64,000 bases of DNA, from positions 10,231,001-10,295,000 of the forward strand of contig CM028889.1 of assembly GCA_016801885.1 (NCBI GenBank), written 5' to 3'. Position 1 is the first letter of the stretch; the number at the start of each line of letters is the position of its first letter. Shown piece after piece: positions 10,517 through 23,600 of the stretch. Below the pieces are notes generated by a model that searched no databases, was not told the origin of the DNA, and saw only the letters and a program-made list of their open reading frames with translations. The translations under genes were made by a program, and so were the position numbers. The DNA is from Toxotes chatareus (lineage: Eukaryota; Chordata; Actinopteri; Toxotidae).

Positions 10517-13500
10517 ACTGACACCTCTGCCTCTCCCTTAAGGTTAACAAAAAAATAAAAGAATTGTTTAGGAAGACATCACAACCTGAATTAATAGAGG
10601 ACAAACCAACTCACACACTTGGTAAATCATTAACATTTTTTCAACCCACATTTTAAGTTGAATCAATCTTTAGAATTAGCCAATATAACTGAATATATCG
10701 AATTTACTTTAGGGAGGGGACAATGGAACAAACGATTAATAGGTCTAATGGTTAATTTTCATTGGCAGTAGTTTTCTTTTATAACGATGTGCAACAGGGA
10801 CGGTAAATATTTTGATCCATATTTATCAGTAAACAAAATATGACCACGACTTCATAACATACTGGCATACAGGGGTATACATACCATTTTCTATCTTGAA
10901 ACTATCTTGAAAATATTACAAATAGTTTTTTAAGACAGGCGATAATAACATTTTAAGGAAATATTTAATTGGATGATAGACACAGAGTTTCATAGACCTC
11001 TGCAACTCATTTAAATCTGCATATGCTTTTGGTCAGTTCTAAATTGTTTTATCCCCCCCCCTGTTTTCAAATACATATAGACTCAGCAGTTCAGGTTAAT
11101 ATGGCCCAAGTTGCTGCAGAAAACATACTCAGTTTTTACAAGTTCCCTTGTTTGTGGCAGCACTGGGGGTTTTCATGAAAATGGCGATAAGACATCTGGG
11201 GGATTTTTTGTCAAGAACACTAAGAGACACAGAAATTAGGATACAGTTGTTTGCAGTAAACTGATTTGGTTAGGACCAAATCAAAGGTTATCAGTCTGTG
11301 ACAAAACCTACATTTCTCACTTGCATTTTTGAGATTTTCAAAGTTTGACAGAAAAAAATGTTAACACAAGACTAAGCAAGCTTATTTATTATTAGAGATA
11401 GTGCATGCAAACGACTCACTGTGAGGTTTTCTTGAACCCGAGGCCCACAGTTTCCCATACAAAAGTGTACGAACAAGTAAGAAAAACTTAAAAGTGTCTT
11501 ACTTGAAGACTCTTTGATTATTTGTTCAACCTAAAACAGTATCAAAGCATTGGGAGTTTACATGGTTGAGTGGTTACGGGCAGCCACAAATTTGTGAATC
11601 ACACCTATGCAATAACAAGGAGATGTAAATAATTACTCTGAAGAAAGATTACAGTGTTTAAAACATGTCTTTTAGTCTGAATCATAATCATACACTTTTA
11701 TTCAATGCTACTGACATAAGCCCACTGCCAAATGCAATGTGGCTTTTCAGAGTAAGTCCAGTGCAGCTGAGTGAAAAGTCTCCTGAGCCCATTTACTCGC
11801 AATTTTTTTTCTCCGTTTACCTACAGTGTGTCCTTTCATGTTACTGCCATATCCAGGTGTAAAATGTCAGCATTTTCTTTTATCCTTGAAAGAAAAAATT
11901 GCTCCATGATATCATCTCACTTTGTCAAAACTTCACATTTAACAGGACACCATATGAAGATGGATGCACTGGCTTTGATGTAGCAGAGGGATTCCTATTC
12001 CATTTGTCCCATGCAGAATTTTAAACATCTGGTTGATGACATTTTTTTGATTGAAGGAGTTACTGTGTTACCTGTGACTTTTGAATCAGAGAGAGCATGT
12101 TGAGTGTCACTGAAAAAAGACAGGATCAGAAGCACATTCTGCTTTCATTAAAAAAAAACAACAAAAACTAACAAGGAGCAATCTGAGTTTTCAAAAAGAG
12201 CTGATGGTGAATATTAGTCCTCACATCTTCAAACTACATGTACATGCTTACTATGTATGGAGCAGTATTTTCAACGGAATTCACTGATGGTGCAGTTAAA
12301 AGCATATCTGCAGTGAAGACTGCAGTAGGACTTGTCTGTCTCCAGAAATTAGATGTAGACTGTAATTTTAAGTTATCAGAGGATGATATACTCACAAGTA
12401 ATTTTTCAACTTTTTATTCTAGGTCTCTATTTGTAGTCTTATTAGCGGTCAAACATGATAAAATATAGGAGAAAAGATCAACTCTGACTTGCTGTAGCAA
12501 ACTAGACTTTAGCTATGATAGACAACAATGGCATTGGCAAGCAAGGCCCAGGCCCCCATAATAACCAGGTCATCCTCCACCACAAGCTATAGCCTTCTCC
12601 TGGGTGGAGATCACAGACAGTAAATGTAGGTACAGCAGTTACTGAATATTTAAAAAGGCATAGAGATGAAGCAATAAATGACAAAGTAAAGCTGGTGTGG
12701 CCAGGCATTAATAACTAATGGGAACCAGTGAGTTATAGGCTGCTGCCGTTGTAATGAAAGTGTCATTGCAAATCAGCAGTTGTCCGAGGTTATTATTATT
12801 TATGCATAATTGATGCTGGAACCACACGGAACACGTCTCACCCAACAAATCCCAACACCTTGGGAACAAAGACGATGGTGTCAACAGAAGAAAAGGTCAC
12901 AGAGGAGAAAATGCCCCTGGGCTGAGATTTACATTGTGAGGGGAGGGCAAGGCGAAGCTGTTATAACCACACATACGTCTGTATACAGAAGGTTACAACA
13001 AACTAGTTGCACATGAGACCACTGATCTTCTACTCCATACATGTAGTTGATGTTTTCTTAATCATGGTTAGCTGACACAAAATGGATATATAGCTGCCAC
13101 ACATGTAGTCAGACTAGGAATTGTGTGCTCTTGATATGTTTCTGGAACTTAAAGTATAAATATTTGATAAATTATATCTTAAGTTTCCTTTTCAGAACTT
13201 AGACGTACTATTAATTCAAAGAACTTTGCTTCTTTAATGGCCAGAGTTCCACATGTGCTGGTTATATCTGCCATTTAATCACTCATTTTTCTACTTTCAC
13301 TAAATACTGCCCCTAATTTCCAGAAAAAGAAAAGTTTCGGAACCCACAAAATTTTATGTTAGGCTGACAGTTAATATTAATTAATCTTGGTTTTAATAAG
13401 GTTAGACTGGGTTTTCAGAAATGTTTAACAATTGCAATAACTTGTCTTATCACTTTTAGATGTCTCAAAAATAACTAGTAACAAATGTAGCCTGTGTACT

Positions 13501-14100
13501 GGAGTGTTCCGTTTTTGTTATTGTTAAGCTTGAACTAACAGGCGTGTGCTAGCTTTATGATATTCATATTGTAATTGAAGGAACAAGCAGGGGAAATATA
13601 CTATGCTGATAGAACGAAATTCTCCTGTCAACGATTGACAGTTCCACAGTCTGCATTATGTCGTAAGCCTATTTTGTTATATTACTAAACTTTTCCAGCA
13701 GTGATAATTTGTTACCTAACGAAAGACGAAAGGCAACTTCCCATCTCAACCTCAACAAAAAATTGTGATGATACTTAAGAAATAGACATTTATTGATGCA
13801 TGCTATCCACCAATTTATCACAAATTGCCTCTCAACGGATGATGCATTCGTAGTACCTGGAAACCGTAATTTTTCCTGAATCGAGTTGTAACCACTAACA
13901 AACGACGACGGTGACAATAACCAACGGCGATATAACCAGACCTTTAACGTCAGACTAACAGTATTTTAAATTCTATCTGCCATAGCTCCGTTAAAAGTCG
14001 TTTAATAACGTTATTCTTGCCTTAACAATGGAACGATTGTTCGATGTAGTGAAAAAATGTTTTCTTCCAAATGCTCGCAAACGCCTCTTGACAATCCGCG

Positions 14101-14252
14101 TCTACGTCACGTACTGTGCCCAATGAGAAGGTGAAACGAAGCCTGGATGGATGACGTATACAGGAAATGTAAACAGATTTCAAAACTGTCTCAATGAGCA
14201 GATTTTTGTCGTTTATTTTTCCTCCAAAAGCTATTTTTTACCGGTTAAAGTT
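14101..14252 (+). promoter_or_regulatory. alg6: alg6 promoter and 5' UTR
   Basis: Just upstream of the alg6 start are a CRE-like ACGTCAC (14104-14110), a CCAAT box (14120-14124) and a second TGACGTAT (14152-14159), a typical TATA-less housekeeping arrangement. An in-frame ATG at 14151 lies within this promoter and could extend the protein by 34 residues if transcription starts upstream of it. Confidence 0.5.
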
Positions 14253-17200
14253 ATGCAGACGTGGAGTCTCGTATCTATCTGCGTTTTGCTGGGCGTTGTT
14301 GTGAGATGGGGAGTTTCGTTCAATTCTTATTCAGGTAGGAAGTTTGTGGAGCTTAGCGTTAACGTGCTACAGTCAGAGAATCACAGCTGCCTTTTACTGC
14401 CCATTTCAGTGTAGTTCATTTGTTTTTATACAAACTACTGACAGAGTTGGTTTACTTTTGTCAGTGTGTTGCGGTTAGCATGCAGTCACAGACTCAAGTA
14501 GCTGTCATTAGCAGCTACTTGTTGTGTGTTTGCTGTCATTCACTGAAGCAGGTTCACATTCACCAGACTAACAGCTGGATGATTTTTCTCCAGGGGCGGG
14601 AAAACCTCCCATGTTTGGCGACTATGAAGCCCAAAGGCACTGGCAAGAGGTCACCTACAACCTCCCTCTCCAGGAATGGTTAGTCTGATTTTCATTTGTT
14701 TACTCAGATGGCCATGTTTAGGAAATTTAAGCTCACCCAGGAGCTTGAAAAGAGTATGAGCTACTTTGAGTTTTGATGGTAACAGAAGTATTTAAAGGCT
14801 TGTGGTAAAATAGGGAAGCGTTGTAATCATTTTGGGGGATGTAGTCTCTGATGCTGGTGAATTACATTGTGTTATACAAGCAGCTGTTTCTATTATTTTG
14901 CCCACCCCATTAATATCAGTGAGGAGAGGCCAAAAAATAGAAACACCTCTTACCTGCAGCACAAACTGTGTCCTCCAAAGTTAGCATACAGTTGAATCAA
15001 CACTTCTCTCAAGTGGTGTTGTATTAGACCAACCTTTGTACTCTTACAGGTACTTCAACACCACCGACAATGACTTGAACTACTGGGGTCTTGACTACCC
15101 TCCCCTTACTGCTTACCACAGCTGGATCTGTGCTTATGTGTAAGTGTGTACAATATAAAACACCAACAGTAGTTTTTAAAAAATAGAGAGAAAAATCTAA
15201 ATTTAAATTATCAACATTTTCCTGCAGAGCCAAGATGATAAACCCTGAATGGGTGGAGCTCCACAAATCCAGAGGCTATGAAAGCCCAGCACACAAGTTA
15301 TTCATGAGGACTACAGGTACAGGATAATAAACCAACTCCACCAAACTGCACTATACACTAAACTCTGTCTACCTCAATCTTAAAATCAGACTAATTTATT
15401 TACTTACAGTTCTTCACTTACCTATGATTTAAAATGCATTACATCTGCTTAGATGACATATGGATGAAAACTTCAAATCATAAATGTGAAAATGTGTCTT
15501 AATTGCATTAAAAATTAGATATGATATGGTTTTTTGTTTTTTTTTTAATCTATTTCAGTCTTGGTGGCAGATTTGTTGATATACACCCCTGCTGTGGTTT
15601 TATACTGTTTATACCTGATTGATGGATCCTCTAAGAAAAAGGTAACACACTTGCCTGTTATGACATCTAACAGTTTTTTTTTTTTATCAACTAAAGACCT
15701 CAATGAGCCACATTTTCCTCTTAGTCGGGGAACCCACCCTTATTAAAACAGATTAGAGCACTGGTCCACCAAATTGGGGAATTATGAAGTCATAATTGCA
15801 ATATAATATGATAATATGATCTTATTACATTTCCAAGAAGTTACTGCATTTCAATGGGTCGTCATACGTTTTACACTGCAGTCGGTTTAGAAGGATCATT
15901 TCTGATGTTTTGACAGTGTCTTGCATTATCAAACAGTTATTACAAGACCAGTAGATGAAAGAGACACTTACTAGCTTTGTCTGAAAAAGGCAGAACTTGA
16001 ACAGGTTATCCCAGCATGCATTGCCCTTTGATCAGTGTGTGGCAGAACAGACTCCTGGTACCTAACTATGAATAAGAAAGCACTGTGAAGAAATAAATGA
16101 ATGAATGAATAAAGAAAACAGCTTACGTTGTTTTGATCTCTCTTTAAAACACGAAGCTTTGATGCCTCATTGACTATCACTGCAGCTATTGATTGTAGAC
16201 CAATAACAAGCAAATTGTAATAAAATTTGAGTCATGTTTGCCTCCCATCAACCTGTAAATGCTCTTCCTTTTTCTACAGGTTTCAACACTGTTCTGCTTC
16301 TTGCTCTACCCAGGACTAATTCTCATTGACTATGGACATTTCCAGTATCCTTTAAGCACAGGTTCATTTCTGCTATTTAAAGTGTGTTACAATTATTGTA
16401 ATATACATTGGAGACCAAAGGCCAGATTTTAATAGACATTGTGACATAATATATATATTTGTTTTATAGTTATTTTATTTCATTCTTGTAGGACTGTATC
16501 TTATAACTGTATCTTATCATGATAAAATGACACAAGCTTCAAAACAACAAGATGCAATAAAAAAAAGGGGGGGGGTACTGACAAAAACCATAGAAACGAC
16601 TCTTTGTGCCAGTTTTTTAAGCTGTTGTTATTCAGACACTAGAGAAATACAACAGTGAAAGAGTTCAACACGACTGGACTGACCTGAACTGAATTGACAC
16701 TGGATCAGCCACTGCTGTCTAAAGTGCTTGTCCCATATCAGCACAGAGTTGCTTACACACACTAAACAGACACTTATAGTCCAGTATTGACCTCAACGGC
16801 ATCAGGTACAATGGAGTGAGCCAGGGCTTTGCTCTGTGGGGGGTTCTGGCTCTGGGTCTGGGTTGGGACATGTCGGGCTCCATGGCCTTCTGCCTGGCTC
16901 TCAACTACAAACAGATGGAGCTATACCACGCTCTACCCTTCTTCTGCTACCTCCTGGGAAAGTGTGTCAAATTGGGTCTGCTTGGGAGAGGGTGAGTCTA
17001 TTTATTTGCTTCTTTTGATTATATTGTCTTTCTTTTACTCTTTTCAGTCGTCCCTTCTTTATTTATTTCTCTCTCCTCTTTCTCTCTGGACGTTTAGCAG
17101 TACGTCAACTAATTTGTCAAGAGCAACATGTAATCAACAATGTTCAGCTACAGTTCCTAGATGACCAAAATAGTGAGAAACCAGCAGTATATCGGTCAAA

Positions 17201-20200
17201 GGTCAAGCCACAGTGCACTAACAAAACCTAGACCAAAAAAATGGAACAAGAGATTTTTTGTGTTGGAAAGGAAAATTGCTTTAGAGGACAGTCAGATTTT
17301 TAAGAATTCATTATTTGTAGTCAGTGATGGTTATACCTCATATCACTCCAGGTTTTGGTTAAAAGTGTCTCAACCCAGTGTCCCCCTTGGAAGTCTTAAA
17401 AAATCAAGAGCATAAAACGGTGATTATTCAACTGTCTATTCATTAGTTATATAGTCATGTCACGCTGCACAGAAGTGTCAACTGAGTGCTCAAAGCAGAT
17501 ACGTAATGACAGTCTATAAGAGAGCAGTGTCCTCAGGAGAGCCACAGAATGACTGAGGTAATCAGATTGGATGTTGTTACTAGTGTGTCCAGTGTCTGTT
17601 TATCTAGTAACAATGTACCAAGGGCATTTAGTAGCAAATGGAGAGCTGGATTAGAAGAGCCGGGGGGAAGATATGTCCAGATGACACTCTGGCCATGCCC
17701 AAACTCCTCAGCTATGCCTGTGTGTGCAACTTAACCAGCAGCTTCACAGTTACAGCTGACAAGATATCCTGACCTACACTGAAGTCTTTCAGCTGATGCA
17801 TGGCTTTCACTGCATTCCTCAACACCAGGGTCAAATCCCAAATTTAGGACTTGCAGACAGTGTGTACTAATTGTTTGAGCAATCCCAGCAGACACAGACA
17901 TACTTGAACAACCTGCTGATGTCAGCATGTGTATTTTTGGAAATTTCCATCAAAATATTCTTTTTAAAATGTAAAAGTACAACTTAAGTTTTATTTATTT
18001 ATGCTATATGTGACCCTTCTACTCTCACAGGTAATGCATGTCTCTGTGTGACCCTTTTCATGTAGGCTTTTCTTGTTGGTGAGAATTGCTCTAACAGTGT
18101 TGGTGACTTTTGCCCTCTGCTGGCTGCCCTTCCTGTCTGACCCCAACCAGGCCTTGCAGGTGGTCAGGAGGATCTTTCCCGTGGCTCGTGGTCTCTTTGA
18201 GGTACAGTAGAATTTCTTGAATCAAAATTCAGCCTGAAAACCACAACTGAGAAGAAGCTTGAGTCTTCCAGTGAGAAATCAGATATAATGAAAATCCTGA
18301 AATTATCAGTAACATAAAATAACAGATGTGGGATTTCTTGATAATGGCTTTACTGGTACTGTGGGAATTTATGCTTAACCGTGTTTGTGGAGGATCAATC
18401 AAATTACAAAGGAGTTAAAGCTCTCGTTTAATTTGGGTTTTTAACAATTTACAGCACAAAGCTGTGACCACTTCTTTTATGAAAGTCAGGCACAACTTGT
18501 GTTGTTACACACTTGCAGCACAGTGAACACCCTTCCACCTTCCAGTGCTTAGCTGGTTAGAAACTGATACCCTGCAGGATCAAAGAAAACATAGGAATAA
18601 AATGGTGAAAGGCCAGGAGATCAGTTTCATTCTATCTCTGGGAGGTGTTGGGGTTCGGGATGTACAGTAGAAGGATGTAGATAAATCTAACTAATTTATG
18701 GCCGGGTATTTTCAGCACTTCATAGCACAGCCATGCACTATCCATATGGACTGATGAGCAGGGCCAACTCTACACTTAAAGGCGTAGAAGAGCAGATCCA
18801 ACAACTGCTCCCTGCCACTGACTTACTTCTTTGGAAAACATATGTTAGACTGTTTTATAGCACACATGCAGATTTGTATGCTGCGGACACTAAGTCATGG
18901 CCTTTGAGAAAAAATGAGGGACAGGAATATGATATTAATTACAAAGGAAAGCAACAGTGAACAGTGAGAAGGGGATCTGCAAACACGTCCACAGCTGGCA
19001 GCGCTAAAAGCTGTCATGGAAGAAGCAGAGGTAAAGTAACCGTGTGTGTTTCTGTGCTTGAATGTGTGACTGACAGCTTAGAGGCCAAGGTTTGCAGTTC
19101 TCATATCTGAAACCCTCTAACCCCCCTCTAGTCCCGCTCCCCAAGGTGGCACCCACCGCAAGGTGTCATGGATGTGAGAAGTAATTGAAAATTCTACCAG
19201 GGGAGCGGATGCCAGCGTGCACCGCGGCAGTATTTGTTCAATGAAATGATGCAAACATAATACACAGGGTGTGAGAGACACTATACTCCCCTGTGACGAC
19301 AGCATGAGAGGCTGCCGGGGTGAGTCGTCCTGAACTAAAAGTGAAATTGTGCACGTAAGCAGAAGCTTTGGACAAGGGGACAGGGGTGAGAAGGGGTGGT
19401 GGGGAAGGAGAGGGCTGGTGACTGGTGGTCCCGGCGGCTTCTGGGAGGGAGCAGTTGTAAGTTTACCCACTGAGCTGCATTCTGACGTCTCACGTTGCTG
19501 TCTGCTCACAAAAATGGCACCAAATGCTTCTCCCTGTGAAATTCCATGCTAGCTTATAGGTGAAGGAGCCGCACTGCCCCCCCCTCCCCATACATTTGCC
19601 AATGGGACCCCCACCCCGCCCCCCTCCCATTCATGTGTTGCCTTCAGGCGGTGTTCAGGAAAATTCCCGCAGTGGTTATTTGGAGCAAGGAGGCAAAGAG
19701 GAAAGAGAGAGGGAAGGGACTGAGACAACACTGGACGGCTCAGTGCTGCTGACTAGGCTGCCATTAAGATCCACACAGCTGTGCTGTGAGCAGCTGTAGC
19801 ACAGAGGAGAGAGAGGAGGCCAGAAATAGGCATCTAGACAGGGCCACACTGAGAAACTATCCACAGTGGAATCGTAAAGCTGATCTAGGCATACTGTCTC
19901 TATGTTGTGTGATATCATGGTGCACAGTGGCGGCTTGAGCCTCAATATCATCTGATCCCTGCACAACTGCTTAAATCAACTGAATCGCACAGCAAGGCCC
20001 TCCTCATCTGATCTCACAGCTTATAAACCGCAAGTACTTTTTGGCTGACATTACAGTTGTAACATACCTCCTGCATCCTTCACAAACCATAAAGATCTGC
20101 TTTTCCAGATTCATAAAAACAATATTCAATTCAATATGAGCAGGGTCCAACATAAGAGAAAAATTTAGGATGTTTTCATTAGAGCTGAGGTAATTAGTAA

Positions 20201-20620
20201 ATCATCTGATCAGTTGATCTACAAAAAATTCATCTGCTGCTCTTTTAATAACAGACTGATGGGATTGTTTTAGTCATTTTAATCAGGCAAGAAAACATTC
20301 TTTGTCTCCATCTTCTCAAATGTGAGAAATTGCTGCATTTCTTCCTTTTTATATCATTGTCAAATTTAATCTCTTGGAGTTTTGGACTGTTGCTCAGACA
20401 AAACAAGTAATTTGAAGACATCAATTTGTATTCTGGGAAAAATGATTTTTCCACAGTTTTTTTCCGCATATTATAAACCAAGCAATTCATTGATTAGTGA
20501 AGAAAACAACTTGCAGATTATTCCATAATGAAATTTACTGTACTTGGAGCCCTAGTTTTCATTATTTCAATATTTCTTTTGTTCAGGAACTTAATTTAAT
20601 TATGTAGGGAATTATTCAAC

Positions 20621-20681
<61 letters not shown>

Positions 20682-23600
20682 CAACAACAACAACAACAAT
20701 AATAATAATAATAAAGTAACTCTTAATCTTAATCTTAATAATGGTATTATGTATTTTGTAGCAGTGCTCTGTGGTTGGTCTGTATCTGCTGGTTATGCAG
20801 AAACTACTCGGGTTTGACACTTGACCTTGTGTCCCCAAGTTTACAAATAAGTGCCATGCTTTTTCTGACAAGGGAGTAAATTTATGATGGAGGGTTACAT
20901 ACAAATGTCTCCCTGGAATGCCCTGAGGTATTTTTATTGCTTTCTCAGTGGGGAAATAATTACTTAAAGCAATGCCACTTATTTGCTTTCTCTTCAAAAT
21001 GGATTTTTGAATTGAATTTGTTTGTTGCTGTGTTTGAATGTTGTTGTATTTTCACCTGACATAATGTGTGTGTACAGGATAAGGTGGCCAACACATGGTG
21101 CAGCTTGAACATCCTGATAAAGGTCAGATCCATTCTGTCCAGTGAGTCTCAGCTCTACCTCAGGTAATCCCTCAATCTATCTATTAAGCTTTCACTTTTT
21201 CCCCCTAATTTTTTACTGTTGTTTCTTTTTCTGTGTCGTCTGTTGCTCTTTTCTTGACTCCTTCCCTCCTGGCTCTTGTTTTCACTTACTTTCAATTCCT
21301 GGGAAAGCAGAGCTTGCCCAAGGGAATGAAGACTGTGATCCAGTGGAATGGAAATTAGATCATCCCTTAAGGAAACATCTTGTGAGGAACTTCAGAACAT
21401 GAAGTCACAGCTGTTTTTGGAAATGTGGTGACAAGAGTTTGAATTGCCCAAGGAACCTCTAAAGCATGTGTCATATACAGAGATAGAAGCAGAGTCAATC
21501 AAACTGATAACAAGATTTTCTTTTCAAAAATATTATGATGGATTATATGATTTATTATGTTGTATTATAAAGTGAGCAAGAGAAAGAGGGCGAGAAATAA
21601 ATGGTTCTATCAAGTGAGAACATGTAGTAAACATTAAGCACTGCTTAACCTTCAGTATCTCTGCCTACTGCTCCACAGTGCATCCCAGCAAGTCTTCTTC
21701 TGTGGCATGTTATTTTGAACAAAAGCTGAAGACCTGTGCAGTCAGAGAGAGAGAGAGAGAGAGAGAGAAATAGTCAGTGCAGCAGGTCTGTCATGGAGGA
21801 GCCTGCTTAAATAACCTGGCTAGCTAAATTTAGGAGTCCTGTGTTCGCAGCATGGACACGTTTCTGCCAGACTGCTAAGACCAGGGATCAAGTTGGACTT
21901 CTTTGACCGTTGTGCATTTCAAACAAATGAAAAACACTCTTGTCTTTTTGGCGCAGGCACTGGATTGCTAAATGCTCTGGTGTGGGTATACTGTGTACAT
22001 AAAATGAATCAGCTGTGAAAAGTGATCCATGTCCTTCCGGACACAAAACCCTCCCTTACACATAACACACACACTCACTTTCAAACCCACTGACTTGTCT
22101 TTTATTACTACTGTCTGTCTTTCTGTCTCTTTATCTAGCTATTTCTATCTATCAGTGTTCATATAATTCTCTCTGTCACTTCTGTAAATGGTAGTACAAA
22201 CACATTGTTGCCCTCACACCTTGAACTAATTCACTGCCCGACCTCTTAGCACATTTATACACATTCACACTGACACATAGTCAGCCTCTTCCGGTGCCTC
22301 TGCCCCCAGCAGGTGACAATTGAAGGGTTAAACTAATGCCTGGTAACCCTAAGACAGGGCCAGTATTTGGACATTTCCCACATAGCGGGGGTCTTAGTTG
22401 CAGAGCAGGCGGTGTCTAAAAAATAACGAGATGGTTCGACACACTGAATGTCTGCAACTGACATCAAAATCAGCTCATCTAGTGCCACTGACTAAAAATG
22501 AATCTTGCTTTGTTATTTGTGAGTGTTTTGTCGTTCTTGCTTTTATGTTGTCATCAAGTCTTCCACAGTATATACTGTATATTTTTTTCTACTGCACTAC
22601 CACTTCCTCTTCCTCTGGGGATTTTCAGAATGTTTGTACGTTTGACTGTTGTTGACAATGCTGATGTGAGATAATCTAAATGCTCATTGGTTTTGTTTTC
22701 CCAGTTTTGCCTTCACTCTCCTGGCAGTCCTACCTTCCTCTATCAGACTTCTGACAAAGCCAACATTCTGGCAGTTTAAACTGGCCTTGGTGAGTGTTTT
22801 TGGCATGGATTACACCAGCCTGTCTACTGTAACTGATTTCTAAACAAAAGCAGCCAAATGCACTGATGCTTCCTTTATAGAGAGACTAGACAAGAGCTTT
22901 AACACAATATATTTAATTTAATAATTTTCATGTATTTGATAACTTTTTGCATTTCACTGTTTCTCTTTTCTAACATAGTATTAAATATATATGACATTAA
23001 GGTGACAATTATTGATGTCTTTTTTTTCAGTGGTTTGATTAAAAGTATTCTAACAAGTATTATTGTTCAGTAATAATAGTATTTGTTACATTGGTTATCT
23101 CATTGCCACTTTTAGGCCAATTCATCTCTGGCATTTTTCCTCTTCTCCTATCAAGTCCATGAGAAGTCCATCCTCTTGGCTGCCTTGTAAGTACAGAGAA
23201 GATAACTGTAACTTTTTGAGGTTTTGTCCCACTGGATGACATGCAACAGCAGGGATGGTAAGGAATGTAAATGGTACTTTCTCTATCTTGCAGTGGTATC
23301 TCAAATATTCATGAGTATAGATTTAATTTCTACTCACAAAGGAGCCATTCGCCATATCCCCTCCACAAATCTGAAGTTAGGTCTTGCAGATTGATAATAA
23401 GTTGAATACATGTGCACTTTGTTAAAAGTGACGTCATTCTCCTGCTGTACTCCCAGAGTCGCAGAGGAACAATCTATTTAAGTACAGACTTGCTAACTGA
23501 GAGGTTGTTCACCTCTGTCATCACACTCTGTGCTGCACAGACACAAAACCAGCCGTACCAGCTTCCATTGTCATGATATGTGCTGTGGTGTGTGTCAGTG

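Larger units (their letters stand above)
8641..14100. other. Spacer between foxd3 and alg6
   Basis: About 5.5 kb without a supported gene. It contains a TG/GA microsatellite, an ATT microsatellite and a CTCF-like site, listed separately. Patches near 12530-12620 and 12830-12970 are less AT-rich and could be conserved elements. Small open frames show no recognisable family. Confidence 0.6.

Noticed and set aside
19117..19509. 130-residue minus-strand frame in alg6 intron 8
   Set aside because: Low-complexity Pro/Ser-rich translation of a GC-richer block; no family resemblance or splice support.
20621..20714. Periodic repeat that could be mistaken for an array
   Set aside because: It is a trinucleotide microsatellite without unique spacers, not CRISPR.
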